Positions 1 to 8,496 of a DNA stretch of 64,000 bases are shown here, one piece after another. The stretch is from contig JAFLTR010000002.1 in the NCBI GenBank assembly GCA_022509205.1, positions 1-64,000 of the forward strand, read 5' to 3'. Position numbers and translations under genes: made by a program. The DNA comes from Muribaculaceae bacterium (GTDB lineage: Bacteria; Bacteroidota; Bacteroidia; Bacteroidales; Muribaculaceae). Positions within the stretch are counted from its first letter, which is position 1; every line of letters begins with the position of its first letter. A model generated the notes under the pieces. That model did not search any database. It was not told where the DNA came from and worked only from the letters and a program-made list of their open reading frames with translations.

Positions 1-214
1 CTTTTACGAGCGGCTCGATAATCTTGCCGTTAACTTTAGCTCCTTCCACAGTGGGAACTCCTACATTTACAGCACCGTCGGCATCAATGAGAAGCACTTT
101 GTCGAAGCTCACTTCGTCACCCTCTTTTACATCCGGGCCGAGATGATGAACATACAGATACTTGCCGGCTTCGACCTTGAACTGCTGTCCTTTAATTTCT
201 ACAATTGCGTACAT
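1..214 (-). CDS. rplU: 50S ribosomal protein L21 (partial, 3' end outside window)
   Basis: The reverse strand from the ATG at 214 reads [20 protein letters not shown] and continues with [14 protein letters not shown], the characteristic N-terminus of bacterial L21, a large-subunit protein that binds 23S rRNA. About 71 codons are visible and the gene runs off the left edge, so it is absent from the ORF track. It is divergent from hisS. In many bacteria rplU is followed by rpmA (L27), which would lie outside the window. Identification rests on my own translation of the first 214 bases and on family knowledge; I am confident of it. Confidence 0.93.
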   Translation of the reverse strand, partial: MYAIVEIKGQQFKVEAGKYLYVHHLGPDVKEGDEVSFDKVLLIDADGAVNVGVPTVEGAKVNGKIIEPLVK

Positions 215-320
215 TTGTTTAACTAATGATTTTCAATCATTTCCGTTGGGCGGAGACCCCTATGGCCTCGCTTTTTCTGCCTTGGCGGATTTCGCGACTG
301 CAAAATTAAGCATTTTTTCG

Positions 321-328
321 TAAATTTG
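321..328 (+). promoter_or_regulatory. -7 promoter box for hisS
   Basis: TAAATTTG matches the Bacteroidetes primary-sigma -7 consensus TAnnTTTG and lies 19 bases before the hisS ATG. No clear -33 TTTG box is visible at the usual distance, so the call rests on the -7 box and position. Confidence 0.5.
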
Positions 329-347
329 CAATATAAATCATTATTAT

Positions 348-1709
348 ATGGCAACAAAACCATCCATACCTAAAGGCACACGTGACTTCGGGCCTTCTGA
401 AATGGCCCGCAGAAATTATATTTTCGATACTATCAGAAAGGCTTTCAAACTTTTCGGCTACACCCCCATTGAGACCCCGGCAATGGAAAATCTATCCACT
501 CTTATGGGTAAATATGGTGAAGAAGGTGACAAACTTCTCTTCAGAATACTCAATTCCGGAGACTATCTTAAAGATTCGCCACAAACTCTGATTGCAGAAA
601 GGGATTCACTTGCTTTGACTACACATATTTCCGAAAAAGGATTGAGATACGATCTGACTGTGCCGTTTGCCAGATTCGTGGTGCAAAACCGCAATGATAT
701 CCAGCTACCATTCAAGCGTTGCCAGATACAACCGGTGTGGCGGGCCGACCGGCCGCAGAAAGGCCGTTACCGCGAGTTCTACCAATGCGATGCCGATATA
801 GTGGGGAGCGAATCACTTTGGAATGAGGTGGAACTTCTCGAAATGATAGATGAAGTTTTCCGGAATCTGAAGGTGAGAGTAGCCATAAAACTTAACAACC
901 GTAAAATACTGACAGGGATAGCAGAACTTATCGGTGAAAGCGACAGGATAGTTGATATTACCGTTGCAATAGACAAGATAGAGAAAATCGGGCTCGAGAA
1001 AGTGCAGGAGGAACTGCTTTCCAAGGGCATAAAGGAGACTGCGGTAGAAAAGCTGGCCCCAATACTGGAATTGAAAGGTGATAACGCCGAAAAGATTGCA
1101 AGTCTCAAGGAAGTGTTAAAGAATTCCGAGGCCGGACTAAAGGGAGTTGAAGAACTGGAATGGGTTGTGGCTCAATTCGATGATTTGGGACATGACTGCG
1201 CGCTGGATGTGGATGTGTCGCTTGCAAGAGGTCTGAATTACTACACAGGCACCATTATCGAGGTGAAAGCCCTCGACGTGGAAATCGGAAGTATAACAGG
1301 TGGCGGACGGTATGACAACCTGACGGGTGTGTTCGGTATGCCTGGACTTTCCGGGGTCGGAATCTCATTTGGAGCCGACCGTATCTATGACGTGTTGAAT
1401 CAATTGAATCTATATCCCGAGGCTATCGGGGAGAGCGTGAAGGTGCTTTTCCTGAATTTCGGTGAGAAAGAGGCGGCAGAATCCATGAAACTCGTTAAAG
1501 AGCTTCGGGAGAAAGGAATCTCAGCCGAACTATATCCCGATGCTGTGAAACTGAAGAAACAGATGGCTTATGCCGATTCGCTGAAAGTGCCGTTTGTGGC
1601 AATGATCGGAGAAACGGAATTGGCCGATAAAACAGTGAATTTAAAGGAAATGGCGAGTGGGACCCAAGTGAAGTTCCCCATCACGGAATTAGCCTCAAAA
1701 ATAAGATAA
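348..1709 (+). CDS. hisS: Histidine--tRNA ligase
   Basis: Class II aminoacyl-tRNA synthetase that charges tRNA-His in the cytoplasm. The 453-aa product has the class II catalytic core in its first two thirds: [11 protein letters not shown] near residue 100, the motif 2 region around residues 128-150 ([19 protein letters not shown]), and the histidine-binding ARGLNYYTG signature near 292. A motif 3-like glycine-rich stretch ([11 protein letters not shown]) follows, then the C-terminal anticodon-binding alpha/beta domain. Length fits the longer HisRS type. The ATG at 348 gives the canonical KGTRDFGP N-terminus. A short 9-base gap separates it from the next plus-strand gene, so the two are probably co-transcribed. 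Confidence 0.97.
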   Translation: MATKPSIPKGTRDFGPSEMARRNYIFDTIRKAFKLFGYTPIETPAMENLSTLMGKYGEEGDKLLFRILNSGDYLKDSPQTLIAERDSLALTTHISEKGLRYDLTVPFARFVVQNRNDIQLPFKRCQIQPVWRADRPQKGRYREFYQCDADIVGSESLWNEVELLEMIDEVFRNLKVRVAIKLNNRKILTGIAELIGESDRIVDITVAIDKIEKIGLEKVQEELLSKGIKETAVEKLAPILELKGDNAEKIASLKEVLKNSEAGLKGVEELEWVVAQFDDLGHDCALDVDVSLARGLNYYTGTIIEVKALDVEIGSITGGGRYDNLTGVFGMPGLSGVGISFGADRIYDVLNQLNLYPEAIGESVKVLFLNFGEKEAAESMKLVKELREKGISAELYPDAVKLKKQMAYADSLKVPFVAMIGETELADKTVNLKEMASGTQVKFPITELASKIR

Positions 1710-1718
1710 TCAGGAATT

Positions 1719-2921
1719 ATGATAAGCAAGGAGCAGTTTCTCCTCCGTCAGCCTTCGATGCCGGAAGAGACGGAGACAGATAAATTTTATTTCGGAATCT
1801 GCAATCGGCTTGCAGAAGTGGCCAAAGAGCGAGATCTTTTCCCATCGTATCCTGAAAAGGTGGTGGAAAGGGCTGCACTGGCCATGACAGGATATTATCA
1901 GGATGTGGTGAGCGATGCCGGGATCTGGCGCTCATTTATAGATGAATGTCGTAGACTCTACGGCTTCACAGTCCCCTTCTACAGCAAAGACGGTGATGAA
2001 TATTTCGACTATGAATTGAATCAAGCCGATGTGAAATTCATGGTCTGGTATGCCCTATCGATGAATTATGAAAACCGTAGGGTATGCTATCCTTATGACA
2101 AGGAGATTCTGGAGGGAGCCGAGGTTTGGTATCATGAACTTGAAGCCTATTATGACGAGGCGCCGATACCGGTTAACTATCGTTTTTCAGCAGAACTTGA
2201 GATACATAATGAGGAAGACAGGCCTGAGATCATGCGGCTTGCCAACTGGCTCTTCCTTCATTGCTATCTGATGACTCCGGCCTTTGCCATGTCACTATCC
2301 GAAATTGCTTCCGAATATGATCTTTCAAAAGAGGATGGTGTTGTCGAGATGCAGAAACGTCTTGACATAGCCATGTGGCAGGATCCCACAGGACCTCTCG
2401 CCCTCTATCTCGGCGAATGGTTATATCTTATCGTGGAGGGGAAACCGGCTCCCGAACCCAAGGAAAAGAAACAAAGCGAACCTCATAAATATTACACTGC
2501 CTTCACTCAATACACCGGAGGTAAGACCATACAATTTTTTTCCACCTATGAGGAAATGAACAGATTTTTCATAGAAGCATTAGGTTGGGCTGAAGGAGAG
2601 GAGCACCTTAATCAGATAAAAAACGACAGAGACTTTGTATTGATGGTAGAAGAACGGAAAGGAATGTTGCTCGCAAGGAACATAGCCAAGTGTATTTCTT
2701 GTCCCGATAACAATCTATATGACAAGGAATATGCCGAAAATCATGCAATGGATCTATTGACAGAAAGGGGATTATGTCCCGGCGACCTTTTAAGATATGT
2801 ATGTTCCCACGGATGGTTGCCGGATGCACATTTCCCGGATACCGATGATTATAAAATTGTGGGAGAAACGTGGGATTTTATTTCCCGTTGCTATCTTCAA
2901 TCCTACTACAGGGGAGATTGA
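1719..2921 (+). CDS. Uncharacterised 400-aa protein downstream of hisS
   Basis: I do not recognise this protein with certainty; it may belong to a Bacteroidales-restricted DUF family (DUF3843 is one possibility, unverified). It is soluble, acidic and rich in Trp and Tyr (for example WRSFIDECRRLYGF, MVWYALSMNYENRRVCYPYD). There is no signal peptide or membrane segment. A charged linker near residues 245-255 (PEPKEKKQSEPHK) separates an N-terminal alpha-helical half from a C-terminal half. The ATG lies 9 bases after hisS, implying co-transcription. A stable hairpin follows the stop codon. The ORF is real by length, context and coding character. I assign no function. Confidence 0.85.
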   Translation: MISKEQFLLRQPSMPEETETDKFYFGICNRLAEVAKERDLFPSYPEKVVERAALAMTGYYQDVVSDAGIWRSFIDECRRLYGFTVPFYSKDGDEYFDYELNQADVKFMVWYALSMNYENRRVCYPYDKEILEGAEVWYHELEAYYDEAPIPVNYRFSAELEIHNEEDRPEIMRLANWLFLHCYLMTPAFAMSLSEIASEYDLSKEDGVVEMQKRLDIAMWQDPTGPLALYLGEWLYLIVEGKPAPEPKEKKQSEPHKYYTAFTQYTGGKTIQFFSTYEEMNRFFIEALGWAEGEEHLNQIKNDRDFVLMVEERKGMLLARNIAKCISCPDNNLYDKEYAENHAMDLLTERGLCPGDLLRYVCSHGWLPDAHFPDTDDYKIVGETWDFISRCYLQSYYRGD

Positions 2922-2926
2922 GTCAG

Positions 2927-2967
2927 AAGTTGCGAACAGCCCGGATGCTGTCGGCATCGCGACTTTT
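2927..2967 (+). terminator. Candidate intrinsic terminator after the 400-aa gene
   Basis: AAGTTGCGA (2927-2935) pairs with TCGCGACTT (2957-2965) with one G-U. An inner ACAGC/GCTGT stem lies inside, and a TTTT run follows. It lies between convergent genes, six bases after the upstream stop. Confidence 0.5.
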
Positions 2968-2993
2968 GATTGCAGAGTCATGTGTTTTGGGAA

Positions 2994-3722
2994 TCAAGAC
3001 CCGCGTTTGAATATTGAATCGAGTTTCAGCTTTATTACCCCGAACATAGCTTCACCGAAAATGGAGCTGTTCATTTTGGATGTACCCAACCGGCGGTTGA
3101 CAAAAATAATCGGAATTTCCGAGATCTTGAACCCTTTCCGGTGGGCCTTGAATTTCATTTCTATCTGAAAGGCATAACCTTTGAATTCAATTTTGTCGAG
3201 GTCGATAGATTCGAGCACTCTTCTACGGTAGCATACAAATCCGGCAGTGGCATCCCGAAGTTTCATACGGGTGATAAACCTCACATAAGCGGATGCAAAA
3301 TAAGACATCAGTACACGCCCCATGGGCCAGTTGACAACATTCACACCGGAGACATACCTGCTTCCAATCGAGACATCGTAGCCTTTGTCCTTGCTATTGT
3401 GATAGAGTTTTGTGAGATCATCCGGATTATGGGAGAAATCGGCATCCATCTCTATGATATAGCCATAATCCCGTTGAAGAGCCCATTTGAAACCATGGAT
3501 ATAGGCAGTGCCCAGACCCAATTTTCCCTCTCTTTTCTCAAGATATACCCTTTCGGGATATTGCTGCATCAGAGACTCCACGGCTTGTGCCGTGCCGTCG
3601 GGAGAATTATCATCTATCACCAACACATCAAAATTATCGGGATATCCCACCACTTTCTCCACTATGGCCGAGATATTCTCGATTTCATTGTAAGTCGGTA
3701 TTATTACAAGGGCCTTATGCAT
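2994..3722 (-). CDS. Polyprenol-phosphate mannosyl/glycosyltransferase (GT2, DPM1-like)
   Basis: A 242-aa GT-A fold family 2 glycosyltransferase of the dolichol-phosphate-mannose synthase type. It would transfer a sugar from a nucleotide donor to a polyprenyl phosphate on the cytoplasmic face of the membrane. Visible motifs are the N-terminal IIPTYNEIENI, VIDDNSPDGT near residues 35-45, and the metal-binding DADFSHNPDDL around residues 93-103. It lacks the C-terminal membrane helices of the longer GtrB/DPM type, so it is the short soluble form. The monocistronic gene converges on the upstream 400-aa gene and diverges from gldE. A -7 box sits only seven bases before the ATG. The exact sugar is not deducible. 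Confidence 0.9.
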   Translation of the reverse strand: MHKALVIIPTYNEIENISAIVEKVVGYPDNFDVLVIDDNSPDGTAQAVESLMQQYPERVYLEKREGKLGLGTAYIHGFKWALQRDYGYIIEMDADFSHNPDDLTKLYHNSKDKGYDVSIGSRYVSGVNVVNWPMGRVLMSYFASAYVRFITRMKLRDATAGFVCYRRRVLESIDLDKIEFKGYAFQIEMKFKAHRKGFKISEIPIIFVNRRLGTSKMNSSIFGEAMFGVIKLKLDSIFKRGS

Positions 3723-3729
3723 TTCGATG

Positions 3730-3737
3730 CAAATTTA
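3730..3737 (-). promoter_or_regulatory. -7 promoter box for the glycosyltransferase gene
   Basis: The minus strand reads TAAATTTG (CAAATTTA on plus) followed by seven bases and the ATG. This spacing predicts a leaderless or nearly leaderless transcript. Confidence 0.5.
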
Positions 3738-3758
3738 ATAAAAAAAACGATTAAAGAC

Positions 3759-3795
3759 TAAGGCAGTGCATAAGTTAAAGCTATTTAAGGCAGTG
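3759..3795. repeat. Direct repeat TAAGGCAGTG x2
   Basis: TAAGGCAGTG occurs at 3759-3768 and again at 3786-3795 in the intergenic region between the divergent glycosyltransferase and gldE genes. The 27-bp period (about 2.5 helical turns) is seen directly. Any regulatory role is speculation. Confidence 0.5.
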
Positions 3796-3841
3796 ACCCT
3801 AAATTTTACATTCTGAAACATCTACACTCCGCAACTTGCAA

Positions 3842-3866
3842 TTGTCGCCTTATTAAATTAACTTTG
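3842..3866 (+). promoter_or_regulatory. Promoter for the gldE-PPTase-mutS2 operon
   Basis: A TTG at 3842 and TAACTTTG (3859-3866) approximate the Bacteroidetes -33/-7 pair. The leader to the gldE ATG is about 45 nt. The spacing is slightly shorter than consensus. Confidence 0.5.
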
Positions 3867-3916
3867 CATTAAATCCTGAAAAGATATCAAAGAGGATTTG
3901 ACTATTTTAGAAATAT

Positions 3917-5281
3917 ATGGACCTCGACGTCGACCCTTTACCATCTCATCCTCTCTTCATCCCACTTGAAATTATTACAAGGAAAGCAATAGAATTTCAT
4001 GCCCCTCAAGATTGGGTGGCCTGGAGTTTTGTTGTTTTTGCAGCCTGCTTAGGTTTGGTTATCTCAGCTTTTGTATCAGGTAGTGAAATCGCCTACTATG
4101 GTCTTTCACCATCCGAGTTAGACACCCTTGAAGAAGATGATTCCCCATCAGCCACTAAAAGCAGATTTCTGATCAACCATAGCGAGAAACTGCTTGCAAC
4201 AATCCTGATAGCCAACAATCTTGTGAATATCACAATCGTAATTCTTCTGAATTATGCCATCAATCAGATTGTTACGTTTACAAGCGCAGCTCTTGACTTT
4301 ATCTGTCAGACTGTGGTGCTGACATTCCTCTTACTTCTTTTCGGAGAGATTTTCCCGAAACTCGTGGCAAGGAACAAAACACTCAAATGGGTCAACAAAA
4401 CATCCGGCACTCTCCTTTTGCTTTATAAACTCGCCTCCCCCCTATCCTCGCTTATGGTGAGATCTTCTCTGCTGTTTAATCGTTTTATTTCAAAAAAGCA
4501 GGAACAACTCTCAACCGATGAACTTGAAAAAGCTCTAAGCATATCCGATATCAAGGAAGCCCAAGACAAGGAGATGCTCGAGGGTATCCTATCTTTCGGA
4601 GAAAAGGAAGCCGGAGACATCATGATATCCCGTGTAGACGTGACAGCCATCGAGTATCACGACTCATGGTCGGAGGCTGTGGATGTGATAATCAAATCCG
4701 GTTATTCAAGAATTCCGGTCTATGATACATCGCAGGATGCCATCAAAGGTATACTTTATTCAAAAGATCTGCTCCCATATATCGGCAAACAGGGAGATTC
4801 ATTCCGTTGGCAGACACTCTTGAGGGAGGCCTATTTTGTGCCGGAAACCCGAAGAATCGATGACCTACTTGAAGATTTCAGGAAACGCAAGATTCATATC
4901 GCAATAGTTGTGGATGAATATGGGGGTACTCAAGGGATCGTGACCCTCGAAGATATAATTGAGGAGATTGTGGGAGAAATAGATGACGAATATGACGAGA
5001 AAACATCTATGTATCGCAAAATCAACAACAACACCTATATTTTTGACGCCAAGATTCCTTTGGGTGATTTCTGTCATATCCTAAACATAGACGAGGAGGA
5101 ACTCGGAGAGACCGGAGAAGCAGAAACACTCGCCGGGCTGCTGTTGGAAATTAAAGGTGATTTCCCCACAATGAAGGAGACTATAGCAAGAGGCCCGCTA
5201 CGATTCCAGGTGATACAAATTGAAAAACACAGAATAACAAAAGTGAAAGTATGGACGAAAGATTCCCCGACGAATTCGTGA
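3917..5281 (+). CDS. gldE: GldE-type CNNM/CBS-domain membrane protein
   Basis: A 454-aa CorC/HlyC (CNNM-type) membrane protein, the family annotated GldE in Bacteroidetes. Four parts follow in order: an N-terminal DUF21/CNNM transmembrane block (helices near residues 35-60, 95-145 and 160-180), a linker with MISRVDVTAIEY, a CBS pair (about 235-360, with SRIPVYD and VVDEYGGTQGIVTLEDIIEEIVGEI), and a C-terminal CorC transporter-associated domain. Relatives are linked to divalent cation handling. The gliding name comes from Flavobacterium and is not evidence for gliding here. It leads an operon: the PPTase ORF overlaps its 3' end by 31 nt, and mutS2 follows. Confidence 0.88.
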   Translation: MDLDVDPLPSHPLFIPLEIITRKAIEFHAPQDWVAWSFVVFAACLGLVISAFVSGSEIAYYGLSPSELDTLEEDDSPSATKSRFLINHSEKLLATILIANNLVNITIVILLNYAINQIVTFTSAALDFICQTVVLTFLLLLFGEIFPKLVARNKTLKWVNKTSGTLLLLYKLASPLSSLMVRSSLLFNRFISKKQEQLSTDELEKALSISDIKEAQDKEMLEGILSFGEKEAGDIMISRVDVTAIEYHDSWSEAVDVIIKSGYSRIPVYDTSQDAIKGILYSKDLLPYIGKQGDSFRWQTLLREAYFVPETRRIDDLLEDFRKRKIHIAIVVDEYGGTQGIVTLEDIIEEIVGEIDDEYDEKTSMYRKINNNTYIFDAKIPLGDFCHILNIDEEELGETGEAETLAGLLLEIKGDFPTMKETIARGPLRFQVIQIEKHRITKVKVWTKDSPTNS

Positions 5282-5934
5282 CATGGCATCATAAGACTCC
5301 AATAGGAGTGAAGATAGATGAAGTGTTCGGAATGGACTCCAAATCCGGGAAAGTTTGGCTTGAACTTGCCCGACAAATTTATTGCGAACAAGGGGAACCA
5401 AACTATCGGGTGATGGAGCATTTCAATAATGGAGCTCCTTTTTTGGAAGGTTATCCGGGAAGAATCTCTATAACCCACACAAACCATTTTTTTGCTGTGG
5501 CCACCCTTCCAAAAACGCCCGAAACGGATCTCGAAAAATTTAGTCCACGCTCGTCTATGGGTATCGATGCGGAGAGTCTTGATCGGAAACAGGTAGTAAA
5601 AATAAGGGAGAAATTCCTTTCTGACAAAGAGCAAGAGATGATAGCTGAAGATAACTTGCAGGAAAATATATTAGCCTGGACATCGAAAGAGGCATTATAT
5701 AAAGCAGCAATGACCCCCGGGCTCGATTGGAAGAATGACCTCTCAATCATCAGATTGCCTAAACTTGACGAAAATCCGGAGGCCAGAGGGGAAAGATCTT
5801 TAGGAGAAGCCCTGATAACATTTCCTGCAGAAACCGGCATTGAGCCCCAATCAATGGTTCTATACAGCTATGAATCCTACGGTTGTTGCGTCACAATCGC
5901 ATTATCACCAAAAGCAGCCAAATTCGGAAAATGA
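5251..5934 (+). CDS. 4'-phosphopantetheinyl transferase superfamily protein
   Basis: A 227-aa Sfp-type transferase that would move phosphopantetheine from CoA to a carrier-protein serine. The two diagnostic metal/CoA motifs are visible: SMGIDAE near residues 106-112 and AWTSKEALYKA near 147-157 (W..KEA..K). The ATG at 5251 overlaps gldE by 31 nt. An in-frame GTG at 5278 overlaps the gldE stop as GTGA and is an alternative start that shortens the protein by nine residues. Its TGA overlaps the mutS2 ATG, so the three genes are translationally coupled. The carrier-protein target is not present in the window. Confidence 0.9.
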   Translation: MDERFPDEFVTWHHKTPIGVKIDEVFGMDSKSGKVWLELARQIYCEQGEPNYRVMEHFNNGAPFLEGYPGRISITHTNHFFAVATLPKTPETDLEKFSPRSSMGIDAESLDRKQVVKIREKFLSDKEQEMIAEDNLQENILAWTSKEALYKAAMTPGLDWKNDLSIIRLPKLDENPEARGERSLGEALITFPAETGIEPQSMVLYSYESYGCCVTIALSPKAAKFGK

Positions 5935-8396
5935 TATATCCTAAAGATTTTGAACAGAAAATCGGATTTGCTCCGCTCCGAAATCTTTTGATGGAGAAAT
6001 GTGAAACCGTGATGGGACAAAATCTTGTCTCCGATATGAATTTCACTACTGACCGTAAATTCCTGAAAAAAGAGTTGGGCAATGTTGAAGAGATGAAGCA
6101 ATTGATTTCTTCAGGAATTTCCTTGCCACAATTCAGTTTCTTTGACGTGTCGGGATGGCTTAAACAACGTCGGTCGCCGGGCTCTTTTCTCTCAGCCGAG
6201 CAACTCTATCAGTCGGCCCTGACTTTCAGGACAATGAAAGAATTACACGATTTTTTCAATGTTGAAAACTCTGCAACTCCCGAATGCCCGAATCTAAGGC
6301 TCACATTTAAAGAAATCCCTCAGTTTGAAAACCTGGAGCGTGAAATTTTCCGGTGTATAGACAGAGATTCAAATGTAAAAGACAACGCTTCGCCACGCCT
6401 TTTTGAAATCAGAAGGAATCTGGAGTCTCTTTCCCGTTCTATGCATAAAATAATGAGAAGAGTCATCGATTCTTCTGCAAGTCAAGGGATTGTAGACAAG
6501 GAAGTGACTCCGGTGATACGTGACGGGAGACTGGTTATTCCCGTTTCCTCTGCCAACAAAAGGAATCTGTCGGGAATAGTGCACGATACAAGCGCAACCG
6601 GCAAAACAGTATTTATCGAGCCATCAGAAGTGGTGGAAGCCGGTAACCGTCTTCGTGAACTTCAAAACGAAGAGGAACAGGAAATCATCATCATCCTGAC
6701 TTTCCTCACCGATCAGTTGAAACCTTTCTACGATGATATAACTTCCGGCTGTCATCTCCTTGCAGTTTATGATTTCATTAAGGGTAAAGCTCTTTTCGCA
6801 ATTGAGACCGGAGGTGAATTACCCGTAATTGAGGAACAACCGGAGATAGACTGGTTTCATGCCGTGCATCCAGGGTTGTTACTTAACCTTCGGAATCATG
6901 GAAGAGAGGTTGTGGCCATGAACTTAAGGCTCGACAATAAAAACCGGATTCTTATAATTTCGGGTCCAAACGCCGGAGGAAAATCTGTGAGTTTAAAAAC
7001 TGTGGCAACAGTACAATATATGATGCAATGCGGACTCTTGCCGACACTCTACTCTAATTCCCACATGGGGATTTTCTCCAATATCTTTATAGATATCGGA
7101 GATGAACAGTCGATGGAGAACGATTTGAGCACATATTCATCCCATCTGACAAACATGAAGTTTTTCCTCCAGAAAGCCAATCCAAAGACCCTCATACTGG
7201 CAGATGAGATGGGATCCGGGACAGAACCCCAGATAGGAGCTGCATTGGCTCAGTCAATTCTGGAAAAACTCGGGAAAAGTGGTTGCTTCGGTGTCATAAC
7301 TACGCATTATCAGAATCTGAAAGTATTTGCAGAAAATGAAAATGGCTTTATAAACGGAGCCATGCTTTACGACCGTCAGAATCTGCGTCCCACTTTCCAA
7401 CTGTCGGTGGGTGAACCCGGAAGTTCCTTCGCTCTTGAAATAGCCCGCAACATCGGGCTGCCCGTTGAGGTGGTGGAAATGGCAAAAAATCTTGTCGGAT
7501 CTGAATATGTGGATTCAGAAAGATTCCTTCTCGACATCCAAAGAGATAAACGCTATTGGAAAAACAAACGGCTGGAGATAAAAGAGAAAGAGAACAAGCT
7601 AAATCGTCTTCTCGAACAATATGAAGAGAAAGCCGCTGAACTGAAACAACAGAGAAATACAATCCTGAAAGAAGCACGCCTGGAAGCAAAAGAGATTCTG
7701 GAGGGAGCAAACACACAAATTGAGCGCTCAATCCATGAGATCAGAAAGTCTCAGGCTGAGAAAGAGAAGTCGAAAGCCGTAAGAAAGGAGCTTGAGGAGT
7801 ATAAAAAATCTATGGATTCGGATGTTTCAAATGTGGAAATGCCGGCTGCCTTAAAGCCTCTGAAACATAAAAGCCGCAGAAAAAAACAGGAGAATGAGAC
7901 GGCTAAAAATACCGTTGAAACCAAGAAAGATTTTGCTGTAGGTGATTTTGTTAAGATGGAAAACGGAGGAGTCAGCGGCACTATCATTTCTATCAGTGGG
8001 AAAAAAGCGGAAGTGGCTTTCGGCAATCTTAGAACCAAAATTGATCTCGACAAACTATTACCGGCCAAAAAGCCACAAACCTCTGCAACAAAAGATACGG
8101 TCATTTCATCCCAAACGAGTCAAACTTCCGAAAGTCGTCAACGACAACTTAATTTTAAGAATGAGATAGATGTGAGAGGGTTCAGAGCTGATGAAGCTTT
8201 ACAGGCAATAACGTATTTCCTTGATGATGCCCTGCAGTTTAATGCTTTAAAAGTTAGAATCTTGCATGGAACAGGTCATGGTATATTGCGGACACTAATA
8301 CGTCAACAACTTAAAAGTAATCCCAATATAAAGGATTTCCATGATGAAGATGTAAGATTCGGTGGTGCAGGTATTACAGTTGTGGAATTGGCATAA
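5931..8396 (+). CDS. mutS2: Endonuclease MutS2
   Basis: An 821-aa MutS-homologue ATPase/endonuclease. In other bacteria this family acts in suppression of recombination or in ribosome-collision rescue. The order is a MutS core and lever region, Walker A GPNAGGKS at about 345-352, Walker B LILADEMGSG near 422-430, and a long charged coiled-coil clamp (about 510-650). A KOW-like segment (VGDFVKMENGGVSGTI) follows, then a C-terminal Smr nuclease domain from about 746 (IDVRGFRADEAL, HGTGHGILR). I moved the start from the listed 5883 to the ATG at 5931. That ATG forms an ATGA overlap with the PPTase stop and gives the usual MIYPKDFEQKIGF N-terminus. Confidence 0.94.
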   Translation: MIYPKDFEQKIGFAPLRNLLMEKCETVMGQNLVSDMNFTTDRKFLKKELGNVEEMKQLISSGISLPQFSFFDVSGWLKQRRSPGSFLSAEQLYQSALTFRTMKELHDFFNVENSATPECPNLRLTFKEIPQFENLEREIFRCIDRDSNVKDNASPRLFEIRRNLESLSRSMHKIMRRVIDSSASQGIVDKEVTPVIRDGRLVIPVSSANKRNLSGIVHDTSATGKTVFIEPSEVVEAGNRLRELQNEEEQEIIIILTFLTDQLKPFYDDITSGCHLLAVYDFIKGKALFAIETGGELPVIEEQPEIDWFHAVHPGLLLNLRNHGREVVAMNLRLDNKNRILIISGPNAGGKSVSLKTVATVQYMMQCGLLPTLYSNSHMGIFSNIFIDIGDEQSMENDLSTYSSHLTNMKFFLQKANPKTLILADEMGSGTEPQIGAALAQSILEKLGKSGCFGVITTHYQNLKVFAENENGFINGAMLYDRQNLRPTFQLSVGEPGSSFALEIARNIGLPVEVVEMAKNLVGSEYVDSERFLLDIQRDKRYWKNKRLEIKEKENKLNRLLEQYEEKAAELKQQRNTILKEARLEAKEILEGANTQIERSIHEIRKSQAEKEKSKAVRKELEEYKKSMDSDVSNVEMPAALKPLKHKSRRKKQENETAKNTVETKKDFAVGDFVKMENGGVSGTIISISGKKAEVAFGNLRTKIDLDKLLPAKKPQTSATKDTVISSQTSQTSESRQRQLNFKNEIDVRGFRADEALQAITYFLDDALQFNALKVRILHGTGHGILRTLIRQQLKSNPNIKDFHDEDVRFGGAGITVVELA

Positions 8397-8435
8397 CCAG
8401 CAAGAGCCGATATTTCACTTTATATTTAAACCCAA

Positions 8436-8467
8436 GAGGGTGAGTCAAAAATTTTTGACACACCCTC
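8436..8467. terminator. Bidirectional terminator palindrome
   Basis: GAGGGTGAGTCAAAAA followed directly by TTTTTGACACACCCTC forms two 16-bp arms with one mismatch and no loop. It lies between the convergent mutS2 and prolyl oligopeptidase genes, as expected for a shared terminator. The A/T core would supply U-tracts in both directions. Confidence 0.6.
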
Positions 8468-8496
8468 AAATCTGTTTAAAGGATTTTACCTCTCTC

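Noticed and set aside
3141-3761. 206-aa plus-strand ORF opposite the glycosyltransferase
   Set aside because: The minus-strand gene has all expected GT2 motifs; the plus frame has none and crosses the promoter.
5074-5634. 186-aa minus-strand ORF across the gldE/PPTase junction
   Set aside because: It lies opposite two well-supported plus-strand genes with family motifs, and shows no recognisable domain itself.
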